From Victivallis sp. Marseille-Q1083 (GTDB lineage: Bacteria > Verrucomicrobiota > Lentisphaeria > Victivallales > Victivallaceae), in NCBI RefSeq assembly GCF_903645315.1, contig NZ_CAHJXL010000001.1, positions 2,406,001-2,470,000 of the forward strand: a stretch of 64,000 nt of DNA, read 5' to 3'. The number at the start of each line of letters is the position of its first letter. Within the stretch, counting starts at the first letter, position 1. Under the pieces are notes generated by a model. The model was not told where the DNA came from and searched no databases. It saw only the letters and a program-made list of their open reading frames with translations. Of this stretch, positions 8,388 to 17,997 are shown in pieces. A program made the position numbers and the translations under genes.

Positions 8388-9227
8388 TCAGTTGCTGCCG
8401 CGGAGCCGGTAGTTGCGTGGCGAAACTCCGGTGTGCCGCTTGAAGATTCGCGAAAAATAATATTGATCCGGAAAACCGAGCGCCGCTGCGATTTCCTTGA
8501 CGCTTTGCGGCGTGTTGTGCAGCAGTGACCGGGCCATTTTCAGCCGGTGCTCGGTATGGTATTCAAGCGGTGATACGCCCCAGGCCCGCTTGAAAATCCG
8601 AAAAACCTGGGAAGGCGAACGGTGGATCAGCCGGCACAACAGCGCCAGATCGAAGTTGCGGTTGAAGTTCTGTTCCAGATACTTTTTCAACGCCGCCGCT
8701 TCCGGGTTGAACGGCTCGGCCGCCGAGCGGATGTGATTGCCGATGTGGTACAGCAGCGTGCAGATGGCCAGCCAGCCGCCGTAACGTGCATCAGCCAGGT
8801 GGCCGGTGACCAGTTCCCACGAATTCCGGAAGGCCTGCTCCAGAAAGCATTGCGGCAGGAAATAGACCCCTTCCAGATGGTACATTGCCATCAGATTTTC
8901 CACCAGCTCGCCCGAAACATTGAACCAGATTTTGGTCCACGGATCGGCGGGCGCGGTCCAATAATGGCGCCGGTGTCCCCGCGGAACGATATAAGCGTCT
9001 CCGGCCGACGGCCGGAACGAATGTCCGTTAATCTGGTAGAAACCGCTTCCGGAAACGATGTATTCGAAGGTGTAAGCCGGGTTGGGAAATTCGTCGAAAC
9101 CGATCCGGTAGCCGGGCGGACAATAGGAAATGCCGCATAACTGTATCGCCAGATTCTCATCCTGTTCCGACGGCAGGAAAAATACACAATCCTCGCCGTT
9201 CGGTTCAAAGCGCTGCCGGTAAGCCAT
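8388..9227 (-). CDS. AraC-family transcriptional regulator
   Basis: This 279-residue protein has an N-terminal cupin-like sensor domain (about 20-110, including the FRPSAGDAYIVPRGHRRHYW barrel segment). The C-terminal double helix-turn-helix (about 180-275) includes SPLEYHTEHRLKMARSLL and the family signature AAALGFPDQYYFSRIFKRHT. Such proteins usually respond to a sugar and activate a neighbouring catabolic or secretion gene. It is divergent from the prepilin-like gene at 9437 and about 210 bp separate them, so that run of genes is its likeliest target. The stop at 8388 is close to the end of convergent murA. Confidence 0.9.
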   Translation of the reverse strand: MAYRQRFEPNGEDCVFFLPSEQDENLAIQLCGISYCPPGYRIGFDEFPNPAYTFEYIVSGSGFYQINGHSFRPSAGDAYIVPRGHRRHYWTAPADPWTKIWFNVSGELVENLMAMYHLEGVYFLPQCFLEQAFRNSWELVTGHLADARYGGWLAICTLLYHIGNHIRSAAEPFNPEAAALKKYLEQNFNRNFDLALLCRLIHRSPSQVFRIFKRAWGVSPLEYHTEHRLKMARSLLHNTPQSVKEIAAALGFPDQYYFSRIFKRHTGVSPRNYRLRGSN

Positions 9228-9340
9228 TCTTTTTCCCTTTCCGTTCTATTGGTGCACGATAATGTAATGCAATTGACCGGGAAATTCCACGCTTCCGGAT
9301 ATCTTTGCAATCATCGTCCATTTTTTGCATGATTCGGCCA

Positions 9341-9369
9341 TTTCATTGCAGGAGTATTTGTAGTATAAT
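9341..9369 (+). promoter_or_regulatory. Promoter of the prepilin-like gene
   Basis: TTTCAT and a consensus TATAAT (9364-9369) are separated by 17 bases, 68 bases before the ATG. The -10 is convincing and the -35 weak, as expected if an activator such as the adjacent AraC protein is needed. Confidence 0.5.
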
Positions 9370-9436
9370 TATACGATAGGAAAACGGATCCGGACTTCGC
9401 GAAAATTTCAATGGATTACGGAAAGGAGAAACTGAA

Positions 9437-10156
9437 ATGCGTTGTTTGAGTAAAACTTTCACACTGATAGAGTTGCTGGTTGTGATCGCGATTATCGCCA
9501 TTCTCGCCAGCATGCTGCTGCCCGCATTGTCAAAGGCGCGGGCGGCGGCGATGGGCATCCAGTGTCTCGCCAACCTGAAGCAGATCGGACTGGGCGGGAC
9601 GATGTACGTGAATGACAACGATGACTGGCTGCTGCCGATGACGTTGATCGAAACTCCGGTCAACCGCAGTTGGCTGCAGGCGTTTCAGGAAATGGGGTAT
9701 GTCGGCGACTGGAAAGCGATGGTCTGTCCCTCGGCAAGACATGGAGCGGATTTAAAAGCCGAGCTCACCCGGTATCCGAAAGAGGGGGCCAGTTACGGCG
9801 TCAACGCCAACTCGATCGGCCACAATAGCCGGGGAACGGGCTGGAGCCAGACGCACCGGTTCATCGAATTTACCGACTGGGCGACGCGGACATTATGGTA
9901 TGCCGATGCGGCGCAGAGCGGAATCGATTCCGGGGTGGCCAGCGATACCAGTATTTTGGTCGGCTTCGGCTATGGAGTTTATCCGGTTGATTTTACCGCC
10001 GACGGCTATTATATGACCAGCGCCCGGCACAGGCATGCGGTCAATGCCGTGCTGCTCGACGGCCATGCCGAAGCGCTGCCGGTACCGGCGTTGATGGAGT
10101 ACGATCCGCACTGGCTTCCCCGCACCGGCGCCGATGGTTCATTATGGACCTGGTAA
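9437..10156 (+). CDS. Prepilin-type N-terminal domain protein with H-X9-DG box
   Basis: This 239-residue protein starts with a type IV prepilin/pseudopilin signal: a short basic leader, then [18 protein letters not shown] with Glu at position 5 of the mature helix. The body is a pseudopilin-like fold, and the end carries the H-X9-DG motif ([12 protein letters not shown]). This combination is strongly expanded in Lentisphaerota and Planctomycetota. The role of the expanded family is unknown; individual copies often sit, as here, at the head of glycan-related gene sets. GGAAAGGAG precedes the ATG. The secreted protein at 10172 follows after 15 bases, so they are co-transcribed. Confidence 0.85.
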   Translation: MRCLSKTFTLIELLVVIAIIAILASMLLPALSKARAAAMGIQCLANLKQIGLGGTMYVNDNDDWLLPMTLIETPVNRSWLQAFQEMGYVGDWKAMVCPSARHGADLKAELTRYPKEGASYGVNANSIGHNSRGTGWSQTHRFIEFTDWATRTLWYADAAQSGIDSGVASDTSILVGFGYGVYPVDFTADGYYMTSARHRHAVNAVLLDGHAEALPVPALMEYDPHWLPRTGADGSLWTW

Positions 10157-10171
10157 AGGGAGGATGGCGCA

Positions 10172-11845
10172 ATGATGCGGTCTCTTGCCGTGGCGGGCTG
10201 TCTGGCGGCCCTGGCCAATGTTGCTTTTCCGGCCGGGATTCCGGTGCCGGAAAAGAAGTTCATCGAATGCTCCTGGACCACCCCGACTCCGGCGTACGTC
10301 CGGGAAAACATCCGGGAAATGGAACGCCGGGCGCCTTACGACGGAATCCGGATCCGTCTGGAAGCGGAGGGGGAATATCAGGGCGAAAAAGTAATCTGCG
10401 AACCGTTCCGGATTCTTTCCGGAATCCGGTGGCGGTACGAATGGTTTGAATCGGCGGTTGCCGATTTGAAGGCGACCGAGTTCCGGCAATTCACCGATAA
10501 TTTCCTCGATACCGGGTTTCAGCCCGGCATCCGGGACTGGTTCGACGACGCGGCCTGGGAGGCGGCCTGCGCCAATTTCGGATTGATGGCGCGAATCGCC
10601 AGCGAAACCGGAATGAAAGGGCTGGTCGTCGATCCGGAAATCTACCAGGAACCGATGTTCCGTTTCGCTCCCGGCGGCAACCATTCCTACGAAGAAACGG
10701 TGGAGCAGGTGCGCCGTCGCGGACGTCAGTGGGGAGAAGCGGTATTCGGCGCCTACCCGGCGATCACGCTCTTCTTTTACTACGGCTGGAGTTATAATCT
10801 CCCGGCCGGCCGGCGCAGCGCCGGCGACGCCCTTGAGGCGCTTTACGGTTATCCGGGATTGCTGGTGCCGTTTCTGAACGGCGTTTACGATGTCCTGCCG
10901 CCGGAAGCGGTTTTTATCGACGGACACGAGGATCAAAGCTATCAGGCCTGTTCGCCGGAGCAGTTTCACCGGATGCACTGCGATTTCTCCACCCGGTTCG
11001 TTTCGCTTGTCGCTCCGGAGAACCGGAATAAATTCCGGGCCCAGACCCATCTGGGGCCGGGCATTTATCTGGATGCGTTTTTCACCAATCGCCCGGGAGA
11101 TTACTGGCATCTGAAACCGGAGGCGTCCGACCGGGTAACGCTTTTCCGCAACACGCTGCTGTGGGCGCTGGATTCCACCGACCGTTACGTCTGGAGCTGG
11201 GGAGAACAGTTCCGCTGGTGGGATTTCCCCTATCACGGGTCGATGGCGCTGCATGTGCAGAATCACGGGACCGGCGATTTCTGGGAGAATCGGGCGCCGG
11301 GAATTACCCGGGCCGTGCGGATCGCCAAACGCGATCCGGAAGCGATTGCCGAGTACATCGCCGCCCGAGCCTGCCGCAACCTGGTCCGCAACGGCGATTT
11401 CACCCGTCCGGCGACCGCGGTCGAACCGGTTCCGGAGTGGAGTTACTGGGAAGATGAGGCCATTTCCCGGGGAAGCTGCAGGGTGGATGCCGAAGCGGGT
11501 GGCGTGGTCTGGACGCATACGGGCTGGGGATTGCTGGAACAGGCGGTTCCGGTGAGCGAAGGGCATTTGTACGTGTTGCGGCTCCGGGCGGACGACCGCG
11601 CCGCGGCGGGTGAACCGGCGGCGCTGATCAACTGGATGGATGCGGACCGCCGGTTCATCCGGAGCGATTACAACCGTTCCGTCCTGTTTGGCCTGCCCGA
11701 CACGGCGGGAGTCCGGGAAGGGCTGGAACTGGTATTCCCGCCCCCGGGCGCCGTTTATATGAGGGTATTGTTCGGAGTATGGCGCCAGACCGAAAGCGAC
11801 GGGCCGATCCGGTTTCATTCGGTGGAAGTATATGATTTGGAATGA
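10172..11845 (+). CDS. Secreted protein, putative glycosidase-like barrel with C-terminal beta-sandwich
   Basis: This 557-residue protein has a signal peptide (about residues 1-21, ending ANVAFPA). Residues 25-400 look like a TIM barrel, with repeated strand-helix units and acidic strand ends such as GLVVDPEIYQEP and FIDGHEDQSY. Residues from about 405 begin NLVRNGDFTRP, typical of a carbohydrate-binding beta-sandwich, which runs to the end. No named GH family is recognisable with confidence, so the substrate and the catalytic residues are open. GGGAGG is placed 8 bases before the ATG. It follows the prepilin-like gene and overlaps or abuts the DUF4838-like frame. Confidence 0.6.
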   Translation: MMRSLAVAGCLAALANVAFPAGIPVPEKKFIECSWTTPTPAYVRENIREMERRAPYDGIRIRLEAEGEYQGEKVICEPFRILSGIRWRYEWFESAVADLKATEFRQFTDNFLDTGFQPGIRDWFDDAAWEAACANFGLMARIASETGMKGLVVDPEIYQEPMFRFAPGGNHSYEETVEQVRRRGRQWGEAVFGAYPAITLFFYYGWSYNLPAGRRSAGDALEALYGYPGLLVPFLNGVYDVLPPEAVFIDGHEDQSYQACSPEQFHRMHCDFSTRFVSLVAPENRNKFRAQTHLGPGIYLDAFFTNRPGDYWHLKPEASDRVTLFRNTLLWALDSTDRYVWSWGEQFRWWDFPYHGSMALHVQNHGTGDFWENRAPGITRAVRIAKRDPEAIAEYIAARACRNLVRNGDFTRPATAVEPVPEWSYWEDEAISRGSCRVDAEAGGVVWTHTGWGLLEQAVPVSEGHLYVLRLRADDRAAAGEPAALINWMDADRRFIRSDYNRSVLFGLPDTAGVREGLELVFPPPGAVYMRVLFGVWRQTESDGPIRFHSVEVYDLE

Positions 11846-11886
11846 CGGGCAGTCCGGACTGCCTCAAGGAAGGAACAAAACACAAC

Positions 11887-12834
11887 ATGGCGAAGCATAA
11901 ATGCGGAGTGGTGATTACTCCAGAAGATTTGCACGGGTGCGATTGGGGCGGGAAGCTCCGCGAGAACGGCCTCAACACGCTGGGACTTCACGCCGGCGGC
12001 GGCGAAGAGGAACAGGAGGTGCTGGCCCTGCTGGGCCGGACGGCGCAGCAGGCGTTTCGGCAGTCGATTGGCCGATATGGAATTCAAGTCGAATATGAAT
12101 TGCATTCGGCGTGTTCGCTGCTGCCGCGAGCGCTCTTTGCCGAACATCCGGATTATTTTCCGGTGAATAAGCTGACCCAGCAGCGGATGCCGCACGGCAA
12201 CTGGTGTATTTCCAACCCCGGAGTCCGGGAGGTGCTCCGGCGGAATGTCCGGCAGCTTGGAATGCTGCTTGCGCCTTCCACGCACCGGCATTATCTGTGG
12301 GGCGCGGACGGGATCAACGGCTGGTGCCACTGCGACGCCTGCGGCCGCTATGGCGATGCCGACCAGGGATTGCAATCGGTGAATCTGCTTGCCGAGGCAT
12401 TGGCCGAACAGGATCCGGCGGCCGAGGCCGCCTACCTCGCCTACAATCAGAGCACTTATGAATTCTCCCGGAAACCGGCCGCCAACGTGTTTCTCGAATT
12501 CGCGCCGATCACGCGCTGTTACCGGCACACGATCGACGATCCGGCCTGCGCCGTCAACCGTTATTTCATGCGGCAATTGAAAAAGCTGCTGCGTCTCTTC
12601 GACCCCCGCCGGACGCAGGTCCTGGAATATTGGCTGGACAGTTCCTACTTCAGCCGATGGCGGAAACCGGCGGTCGTCCCGGTGTGCACCCCGGAGTTGA
12701 TTGCCCGCGACCTGGACGCCTACCGCAGACTGGGCATCCGGCACTTCACCACCTTCGCCGTTTATATGGACGGCGAATATTTTGAACGTTACGGCGATGC
12801 GCTGCTGCGCGCCTATGCCGCCAACGTGGCATAA
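11887..12834 (+). CDS. DUF4838-like protein, putative glycan-active enzyme
   Basis: This 315-residue protein resembles DUF4838, a family found beside glycoside hydrolases in Bacteroidota and Lentisphaerota. Visible features are a barrel-like first strand (CGVVITPEDLHGCDWGG), a WCHCDACGRYGD cysteine cluster and SVNLLAEALAEQDP, then YNQSTYEFSRKPAANVFLEF. Metal binding by the CHCDAC cluster is likely but not shown. It has no signal peptide. The start at 11887 fits an AAGGAAGGA site and the conserved first strand. An ATG at 11842 that overlaps the upstream stop (ATGA) would add 15 residues and is a real alternative. It is the last gene of the three-gene run from 9437. Confidence 0.65.
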   Translation: MAKHKCGVVITPEDLHGCDWGGKLRENGLNTLGLHAGGGEEEQEVLALLGRTAQQAFRQSIGRYGIQVEYELHSACSLLPRALFAEHPDYFPVNKLTQQRMPHGNWCISNPGVREVLRRNVRQLGMLLAPSTHRHYLWGADGINGWCHCDACGRYGDADQGLQSVNLLAEALAEQDPAAEAAYLAYNQSTYEFSRKPAANVFLEFAPITRCYRHTIDDPACAVNRYFMRQLKKLLRLFDPRRTQVLEYWLDSSYFSRWRKPAVVPVCTPELIARDLDAYRRLGIRHFTTFAVYMDGEYFERYGDALLRAYAANVA

Positions 12835-12849
12835 GAAAAAACCGATGCG

Positions 12850-12895
12850 CGCGCCGCGTTGCCCTGCAGATGGCTTCGCGGCGCGAGCTGTTTTA
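12850..12895 (+). terminator. Possible terminator; rest of gap 12835-13184 has no gene
   Basis: A 9-bp stem (CGCGCCGCG at 12850-12858 with CGCGGCGCG at 12877-12885) is followed by a weak T stretch (TGTTTT). The remaining 290 bases before birA show no open frame with coding character. A T/A-rich patch near 13095-13130 may contain the birA promoter, but no well-spaced pair was found. Confidence 0.45.
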
Positions 12896-13184
12896 AGCCC
12901 AAAAACCGCACGCGACGTATATGGCGGAACCTCAAGTTGCTTGACCGGTTTGGCGCGCCGCTCCTCGTCTGGCGGAATCGCCTGTAGCTGTTGAAACTTT
13001 CCGCTGTCGCACCCGGTTGCTGCGGGAACCGCTCCGGTATGAAGCCGGGCGGCCCGGCTGCCAGGCCAACTGCCGGAGAATCCGGCCGGATGTTTGAAAA
13101 TTATATGGCGCGGAAAACTTGTAAAATGACGATTTCGCCGGTAAATTAACCGGAATGCCCCCAACTGACGGCAAAGGATGGCAC

Positions 13185-13967
13185 ATGCTCGGACCGATTG
13201 TTTTTCTTGACGAAGTCGACTCGACCAACACCTATGCGAAAGATCATTTGAACGAACTGGCGGACGGTACGCTGGTGGTGGCGGCCCGGCAGACCGCCGG
13301 CCGCGGCCGGGTCGGCCGGGTTTGGCAGTCGCCGGAAAATCGCAACATCTATGCTTCCTATGTGATGAAGCGGTGTCCTCAGCCGTTTTTTGCGACGGCG
13401 ACCGCCGGTTTGGCCGTGCTGGATACGCTGGAGAGCTTCGTGCCGGCCGCCGGATTTTTCATCAAATGGCCGAATGACGTTTACTGCCGGGATTGTAAAA
13501 TCTGCGGCATTCTTTGTGAAAGCCGGCCGGCGGAGGGCGGCCGGTGTATGCAGATCGTCGCCGGGATGGGGATCAACGTCAATATGACGCCGGAAGAGCT
13601 GGCCGCCATCGACCAGCCGGCAACCTCGATTCTGGCCGAATCCGGGCAGGAAATTAATTTGAAAAAAGTTATCGAAAAATTAGCTTTCTCTTTGAAACGG
13701 CGCTATATTATATATTCAAATTCCGTTGACGAAATATTCCTGGACTGGAAAAAAGCGAACCGGCTGATCGGTCAGACGATCAGCGTGATTACCGGGGCGG
13801 GACGCCTTTCCGGCCGGGTGGCGGATTTGGCGGCGAGCGGCGAATTGCTGCTGGAAGTGAACGGCGCCATCAAGCGAATTCATTCCGGCGATGTCCATAT
13901 CGATCGCGATTCGATCGATTTCGGCCGGCTCGGCCGCTGCGAGGGGAAGACGGAGAAATTTGTATAG
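13185..13967 (+). CDS. birA: Biotin--[acetyl-CoA-carboxylase] ligase
   Basis: This 260-residue BirA activates biotin to biotinyl-AMP and attaches it to the lysine of an acceptor domain. It begins directly with the catalytic domain (FLDEVDSTNTYAK), so it is the short type without the N-terminal DNA-binding domain. The adenylate-binding GRGRVGR motif and the KWPNDVY and CGILCE segments are intact. The C-terminal SH3-like domain covers about residues 200-255. ATG 13185 is chosen because AAAGGA lies 6 bases upstream; an in-frame ATG at 13155 has no such site. It directly precedes a biotin-dependent decarboxylase whose alpha subunit carries the acceptor lysine. Confidence 0.92.
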   Translation: MLGPIVFLDEVDSTNTYAKDHLNELADGTLVVAARQTAGRGRVGRVWQSPENRNIYASYVMKRCPQPFFATATAGLAVLDTLESFVPAAGFFIKWPNDVYCRDCKICGILCESRPAEGGRCMQIVAGMGINVNMTPEELAAIDQPATSILAESGQEINLKKVIEKLAFSLKRRYIIYSNSVDEIFLDWKKANRLIGQTISVITGAGRLSGRVADLAASGELLLEVNGAIKRIHSGDVHIDRDSIDFGRLGRCEGKTEKFV

Positions 13968-14013
13968 TTTATTGATCGATTAGTGATAGAACCCAAATCA
14001 AGAGGAAAAACGA

Positions 14014-14265
14014 ATGACACTCATCATTGACGGCTTGAAGTTGATGGTACTCGGCATGGGGATGGTTTATATCTTCCTTGCGCTGATGATCGTATTCATG
14101 AACGTCCAGTCCAGGCTGTTGAAACCGTTTGCCGGCATGCTCGAACCGCCGCCGCCGCCGAAGCGCAAGCCGAAACCGGCCGCCAAGGCCGACGGCGGAG
14201 CCGACCAGCAGCGCGCGGTCGCCGCCATCGCCGCGGTGCACGCTTATCGGCAGGATCACCAGTAA
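14014..14265 (+). CDS. Sodium-pump decarboxylase gamma subunit, OadG-like
   Basis: This 83-residue protein has one N-terminal transmembrane helix (about residues 8-30, LMVLGMGMVYIFLALMIVF), followed by a proline- and lysine-rich linker (PPPPPKRKPKPAAK) and a short cytoplasmic tail. The length and layout match OadG/MmdD-type gamma subunits, which tether the alpha subunit to the membrane beta subunit. Sequence conservation in this family is low, so the call leans on position: birA lies upstream and the alpha and beta subunits downstream. AGAGGAAA precedes the ATG. Confidence 0.8.
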   Translation: MTLIIDGLKLMVLGMGMVYIFLALMIVFMNVQSRLLKPFAGMLEPPPPPKRKPKPAAKADGGADQQRAVAAIAAVHAYRQDHQ

Positions 14266-14317
14266 ACTTTTTTGAGCAATTCTTTCAAGTATAAAATAGT
14301 CAAAAGGAAACGGCTAA

Positions 14318-16129
14318 ATGAAAAAAATTTCTTTTATGGACACTTCGTTCCGCGACGGCTTTCAGTCCTGTCTCGGCGCCCGGGTTAAAACCGAAGATTT
14401 TCTGCCCGCGCTGGAAGCGGCGGTGGCGGCCGGCATCGATAATTTCGAAATCGGCGGCGGTGCCCGTTTTCAGAGCTTGTATTTCTATTGCCAGGAAGAC
14501 GCTTTCGACATGATGGACAAATGCCGCAAGGTGGTTGGTCCGAATGTCAATCTGCAGACGCTTTCCCGCGGCGCCAACGTCGTCGGTTTGGTGTCGCAGT
14601 GCCGCGATATCATCGATCTGCATGCGAAAATGTTCAAAAAGCACGGCGTCAGCACGATCCGCAACTTTGACGCGCTCAACGACGTCCGCAACCTGGCCTA
14701 CTCCGGCCGCTGTATCGCCAGCGCCGGTTTGAAGCATCAGGTCACCGTGACGATGATGGGATTGCCGCCGGGCCTCGATAACGGCTATGCCCATACGCCG
14801 GCGTTTTACGCCGATATCCTCAAAGCGATCCTCAAGGACGGCGTGCCGTTCGACAGCGTCGCCTTCAAGGATGCCTCCGGCACTTCGACGCCGAAAACCG
14901 TTTACGATACGATCAAGGAAGCGCGCAAGCTGTTGCCGGAAGGCACGATCATTCAGTACCACACCCATGACACCGCCGGCGGCGCCGTTTCCTGCAATAT
15001 GGCGGCGATTGAAGCCGGCGCCGATATCATCGACCTGGCGATGAGTCCGTTGTCCGGCGGCACCTGTCAGGCCGATATCCTGGTGATGTGGCACCGGTTG
15101 CGCGGCACGGATTACCAGATGGACATCGATCCGGAGAAGATCATGAAGGCCGAAAAAGTCTTTGAAGAGTGCCTCAGCAAATACTTCATGCCGCCGGAAT
15201 CGATGCAGGTCAGCCCGAAGATCATCTTCAGCCCGATGCCGGGCGGTGCGCTGACGGCCAACACCCAGATGATGCGCGACAACAATTGTCTCGACAAATA
15301 TGACGACGCGATTGCCGCGATGCGCGAAGTGGTCGCCAAGGGCGGTTTCGGCACCTCGGTGACGCCGGTGTCGCAGTTCTATTTCCAGCAGGCGTTTGCC
15401 AATGCGATGCAGGGCAACTGGAAGAAAATTACCGAGGGATACGGCAAGATGGTGCTCGGTTATTTCGGCAAGACGCCGGCCACGCCGGACCCGGAAATCG
15501 TCAAAATCGCCTCCGAACAGCTCGGTCTGGAACCGACCACCGAAGACGTGCACGACATCAACGACCGCAATCCGAACCTCGGCATCAAAGCTGCCACCGC
15601 GAAGCTGGAAGCGGCCAAATTGCCGGTGACCGATGAAAATATCTTCATCACCGCCACCTGCGGCGACAAAGGGATCGAATTCCTCAAGGGCAATAAGCCG
15701 ATGGGAATCCGTTACAAGGAAGACGAGGCCAAGAAGGCCGCGCCGGCTGCCGCTCCGGCGAAAGCGGCCGCGGCCGCGCCGGCCGATTATACGGTGACGG
15801 TCGACGGCAAGAGCTTCAACGTCCATGTCGCGCCGGGCGGTGCCGCCACGGCTGCTCCGGTTGCCGCCGCGCCGGCCGCTGCCGCTGCTCCGGCTGCCGG
15901 CGGCGGTGCGATGTTCGACGTCGCTTCGCCGCTGCCGGGCACGGTGGTCAAGACGGTCGTGGAAGTCGGGGAGGAAGTCAACGCCGGCGACACCATCGCC
16001 ATCATCGAAGCGATGAAGATGGAAACGCCGGTGGCGACGGAAAAGGGCGGCCGGGTGGCCGATATTCTGGTGTCGACCGGTCAGGTGATCGCCTCCGGTG
16101 AAGTGCTGGCCGTTATCGAGGAGAAATAA
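14318..16129 (+). CDS. oadA: Biotin-dependent decarboxylase alpha subunit (OadA-like)
   Basis: This 603-residue protein has a carboxyltransferase TIM barrel (about residues 1-280, opening MDTSFRDGFQS in place of the usual DTTLRDxxQS) and a PYC/OadA helical domain (about 285-470). An Ala/Pro-rich linker (about 470-530) leads to a biotinyl domain with EAMKMETP, whose biotin lysine is K567. It transfers CO2 from a 2-oxo acid to biotin, and the beta subunit then couples decarboxylation to sodium export. Substrate choice (oxaloacetate, or another acyl compound) cannot be read from the sequence. The barrel lysine segment is VAFKDASGT. Strong AAAAGGAAA precedes the ATG. It lies 3 bases upstream of the beta subunit. 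Confidence 0.85.
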   Translation: MKKISFMDTSFRDGFQSCLGARVKTEDFLPALEAAVAAGIDNFEIGGGARFQSLYFYCQEDAFDMMDKCRKVVGPNVNLQTLSRGANVVGLVSQCRDIIDLHAKMFKKHGVSTIRNFDALNDVRNLAYSGRCIASAGLKHQVTVTMMGLPPGLDNGYAHTPAFYADILKAILKDGVPFDSVAFKDASGTSTPKTVYDTIKEARKLLPEGTIIQYHTHDTAGGAVSCNMAAIEAGADIIDLAMSPLSGGTCQADILVMWHRLRGTDYQMDIDPEKIMKAEKVFEECLSKYFMPPESMQVSPKIIFSPMPGGALTANTQMMRDNNCLDKYDDAIAAMREVVAKGGFGTSVTPVSQFYFQQAFANAMQGNWKKITEGYGKMVLGYFGKTPATPDPEIVKIASEQLGLEPTTEDVHDINDRNPNLGIKAATAKLEAAKLPVTDENIFITATCGDKGIEFLKGNKPMGIRYKEDEAKKAAPAAAPAKAAAAAPADYTVTVDGKSFNVHVAPGGAATAAPVAAAPAAAAAPAAGGGAMFDVASPLPGTVVKTVVEVGEEVNAGDTIAIIEAMKMETPVATEKGGRVADILVSTGQVIASGEVLAVIEEK

Positions 16130-16132
16130 TCC

Positions 16133-17797
16133 ATGCGGTTTGTCAAAATAACCCTGCTGCTGCTGGCGGTGTTCGGTTGGGTCGGCCTTCGGGCCGATGC
16201 GCCGGAACTGTCGCAGCTGGCCCGACAGGCAGGATACCTGCAGCCCGGTGCTGCGGAAGTATACAACGATGGCATTTACAGTTGGCAGCAACTGCCGGAC
16301 GGCAATTACGCTCTGGTCTATTGCTGGGATAAACCGGCGATCATCTACTCTTTGAGCGTTCAGCCGAAGCAGAAGGTGATGACCGGCCGTGAAGCGTTGA
16401 TTCTGGATGTGCCGAATCGCAGCAAGGCGAAGACCAAAATCGCCCTGTCCGGCGAGATAGTCCGGCTGGGCGAGGGGGTGGAAACCGCCGCGAAGGTCCA
16501 GCCCGGCGATGTGTTGTTCATCATGAAGGAAAAACCGATCATCCACGATTCGCTGTCCCAGGTGCATACCGGCGGCGATGAGGGTGGTCTGCCGGCGTGG
16601 GGCAATATTTTCAACGGCCTGTGGGAAAGTACCGGCGTTTACGACGTCATTCGTCAGACTTCGTCCAGTCCCGGCCAGACCTGGATGCTGGGGCTCGGCC
16701 GTATCCTGATGATGCTGGTGGCGCTGGTATTGCTCTATCTGGCGATCGTCAAGGAATTTGAACCGCTGCTGCTGCTGCCGATTGGCTTCGGCGCCATTCT
16801 GGCCAACATTCCGGTAGCCGGCATTGCCGGGCCGGACGGCATTCTCGGCATTCTCTACAGTGCCGGCCTGGAAACCGGATTGTTTCCGTTGCTGATCTTC
16901 ATGGGCGTCGGGGCGATGACCGATTTCGGTCCGTTGATTGCCAATCCGAAGACGGCTCTGCTCGGGGCGGCCGCCCAGTTCGGTATCTTTACTGCGCTGC
17001 TCGGCGCCTTGTGCCTGACGCTGCTCGGCAATGCGACCGGTCTGGCGATCAACTTCACGTTGCCGGATGCCGCCAGTATCGGTATCATCGGCGGCGCGGA
17101 CGGCCCGACGGCGATTTATCTGACCAGCAAACTGGCGCCTCAGCTGCTCGGTCCGATCGCGGTAGCGGCCTATTCCTACATGGCTCTGGTGCCGATCATC
17201 CAGCCGCCGATCATGAAATTGCTGACTACCGAACATGACCGGAAAGTGCGTATGAAACAGTTGCGCCCGGTTTCCAAAGTGGAAAAAATCTGCTTCCCGC
17301 TGTTGATCACGCTGATGTGCGCCTTCATCCTGCCGGATGCGGCGCCGCTGATCGGGATGCTGATGTTCGGCAATCTGATGCGCGAGTGCGGCGTCGTCGA
17401 ACGTTTGAACCAGACCGCGCAGAATGCGCTGTGCAACATCGTCACCATTTTCCTCGGTCTGTCGGTTGGCTCCAAGTTGTCCGCCGATCAGTTCCTCAGC
17501 GTTCAGACGATCGGTATTCTGATTCTGGGAGCGATCGCGTTCTCGGTCGGTACCGGCGCCGGTGTGATTTTCGGCAAGATCATGAATCGCTTCACCAAGG
17601 AAGAGATCAATCCGTTGATCGGCGCGGCCGGCGTATCGGCGGTGCCGATGGCGGCGCGGGTCGCCAACAAGGTCGGTCTGGAATCCGATCCGCACAACTT
17701 CCTGTTGATGCATGCGATGGGTCCGAATGTGGCTGGCGTGATCGGTTCCGCGGTGGCGGCCGGCGCACTGTTGAAGGCGATCTCGATGTTGAATTGA
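16133..17797 (+). CDS. oadB: Sodium-pump decarboxylase beta subunit with N-terminal extension
   Basis: This 554-residue membrane protein's C-terminal 390 residues are a standard Oad[31 protein letters not shown], then GAMTDFGP and the [18 protein letters not shown] motif, whose aspartate acts in sodium and proton coupling. The first 165 residues are extra compared with the usual 430: a signal peptide (about 1-22) and a soluble segment of roughly 140 residues that should be periplasmic. This extension has no family I recognise. It is the last gene of the birA-gamma-alpha-beta run and is followed by a strong terminator. Confidence 0.87.
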   Translation: MRFVKITLLLLAVFGWVGLRADAPELSQLARQAGYLQPGAAEVYNDGIYSWQQLPDGNYALVYCWDKPAIIYSLSVQPKQKVMTGREALILDVPNRSKAKTKIALSGEIVRLGEGVETAAKVQPGDVLFIMKEKPIIHDSLSQVHTGGDEGGLPAWGNIFNGLWESTGVYDVIRQTSSSPGQTWMLGLGRILMMLVALVLLYLAIVKEFEPLLLLPIGFGAILANIPVAGIAGPDGILGILYSAGLETGLFPLLIFMGVGAMTDFGPLIANPKTALLGAAAQFGIFTALLGALCLTLLGNATGLAINFTLPDAASIGIIGGADGPTAIYLTSKLAPQLLGPIAVAAYSYMALVPIIQPPIMKLLTTEHDRKVRMKQLRPVSKVEKICFPLLITLMCAFILPDAAPLIGMLMFGNLMRECGVVERLNQTAQNALCNIVTIFLGLSVGSKLSADQFLSVQTIGILILGAIAFSVGTGAGVIFGKIMNRFTKEEINPLIGAAGVSAVPMAARVANKVGLESDPHNFLLMHAMGPNVAGVIGSAVAAGALLKAISMLN

Positions 17798-17823
17798 CCG
17801 AGATCGTCTCGGACGATTGCTTC

Positions 17824-17862
17824 AAAAGGCGGTTTCCCGTTCGGGGAGCCGCCTTTATTATT
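17824..17862 (+). terminator. Intrinsic terminator after oadB
   Basis: An 8-bp outer stem (AAAGGCGG/CCGCCTTT) with an inner GC stem is followed by TTATTATT. It ends the birA-oadB transcript. Confidence 0.8.
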
Positions 17863-17997
17863 GCGGCGGCATGATCGGACGCGTTGGGGGCGGACTGGTC
17901 GAAATGGGCCGTTCCCGACCGGGCTGTGCCGTCAAAAGAGGTGAGGACGGCCGGCGGCCGCTTGGGACGGACAAGTTTTTCAACGGGCGTTTCTTGT

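Noticed and set aside
9334-9351. Possible -24/-12 promoter before the prepilin-like gene (GG and GC ten bases apart)
   Set aside because: The surrounding bases match the sigma-54 consensus poorly, and a well-spaced TATAAT promoter overlaps it.
14300-17713. Very long minus-strand open frame (over 1100 codons)
   Set aside because: It is antisense to the decarboxylase alpha and beta genes. Its translation is rich in Arg, His and Gln, typical of a mirror frame in GC-rich genes, and has no domain signature.
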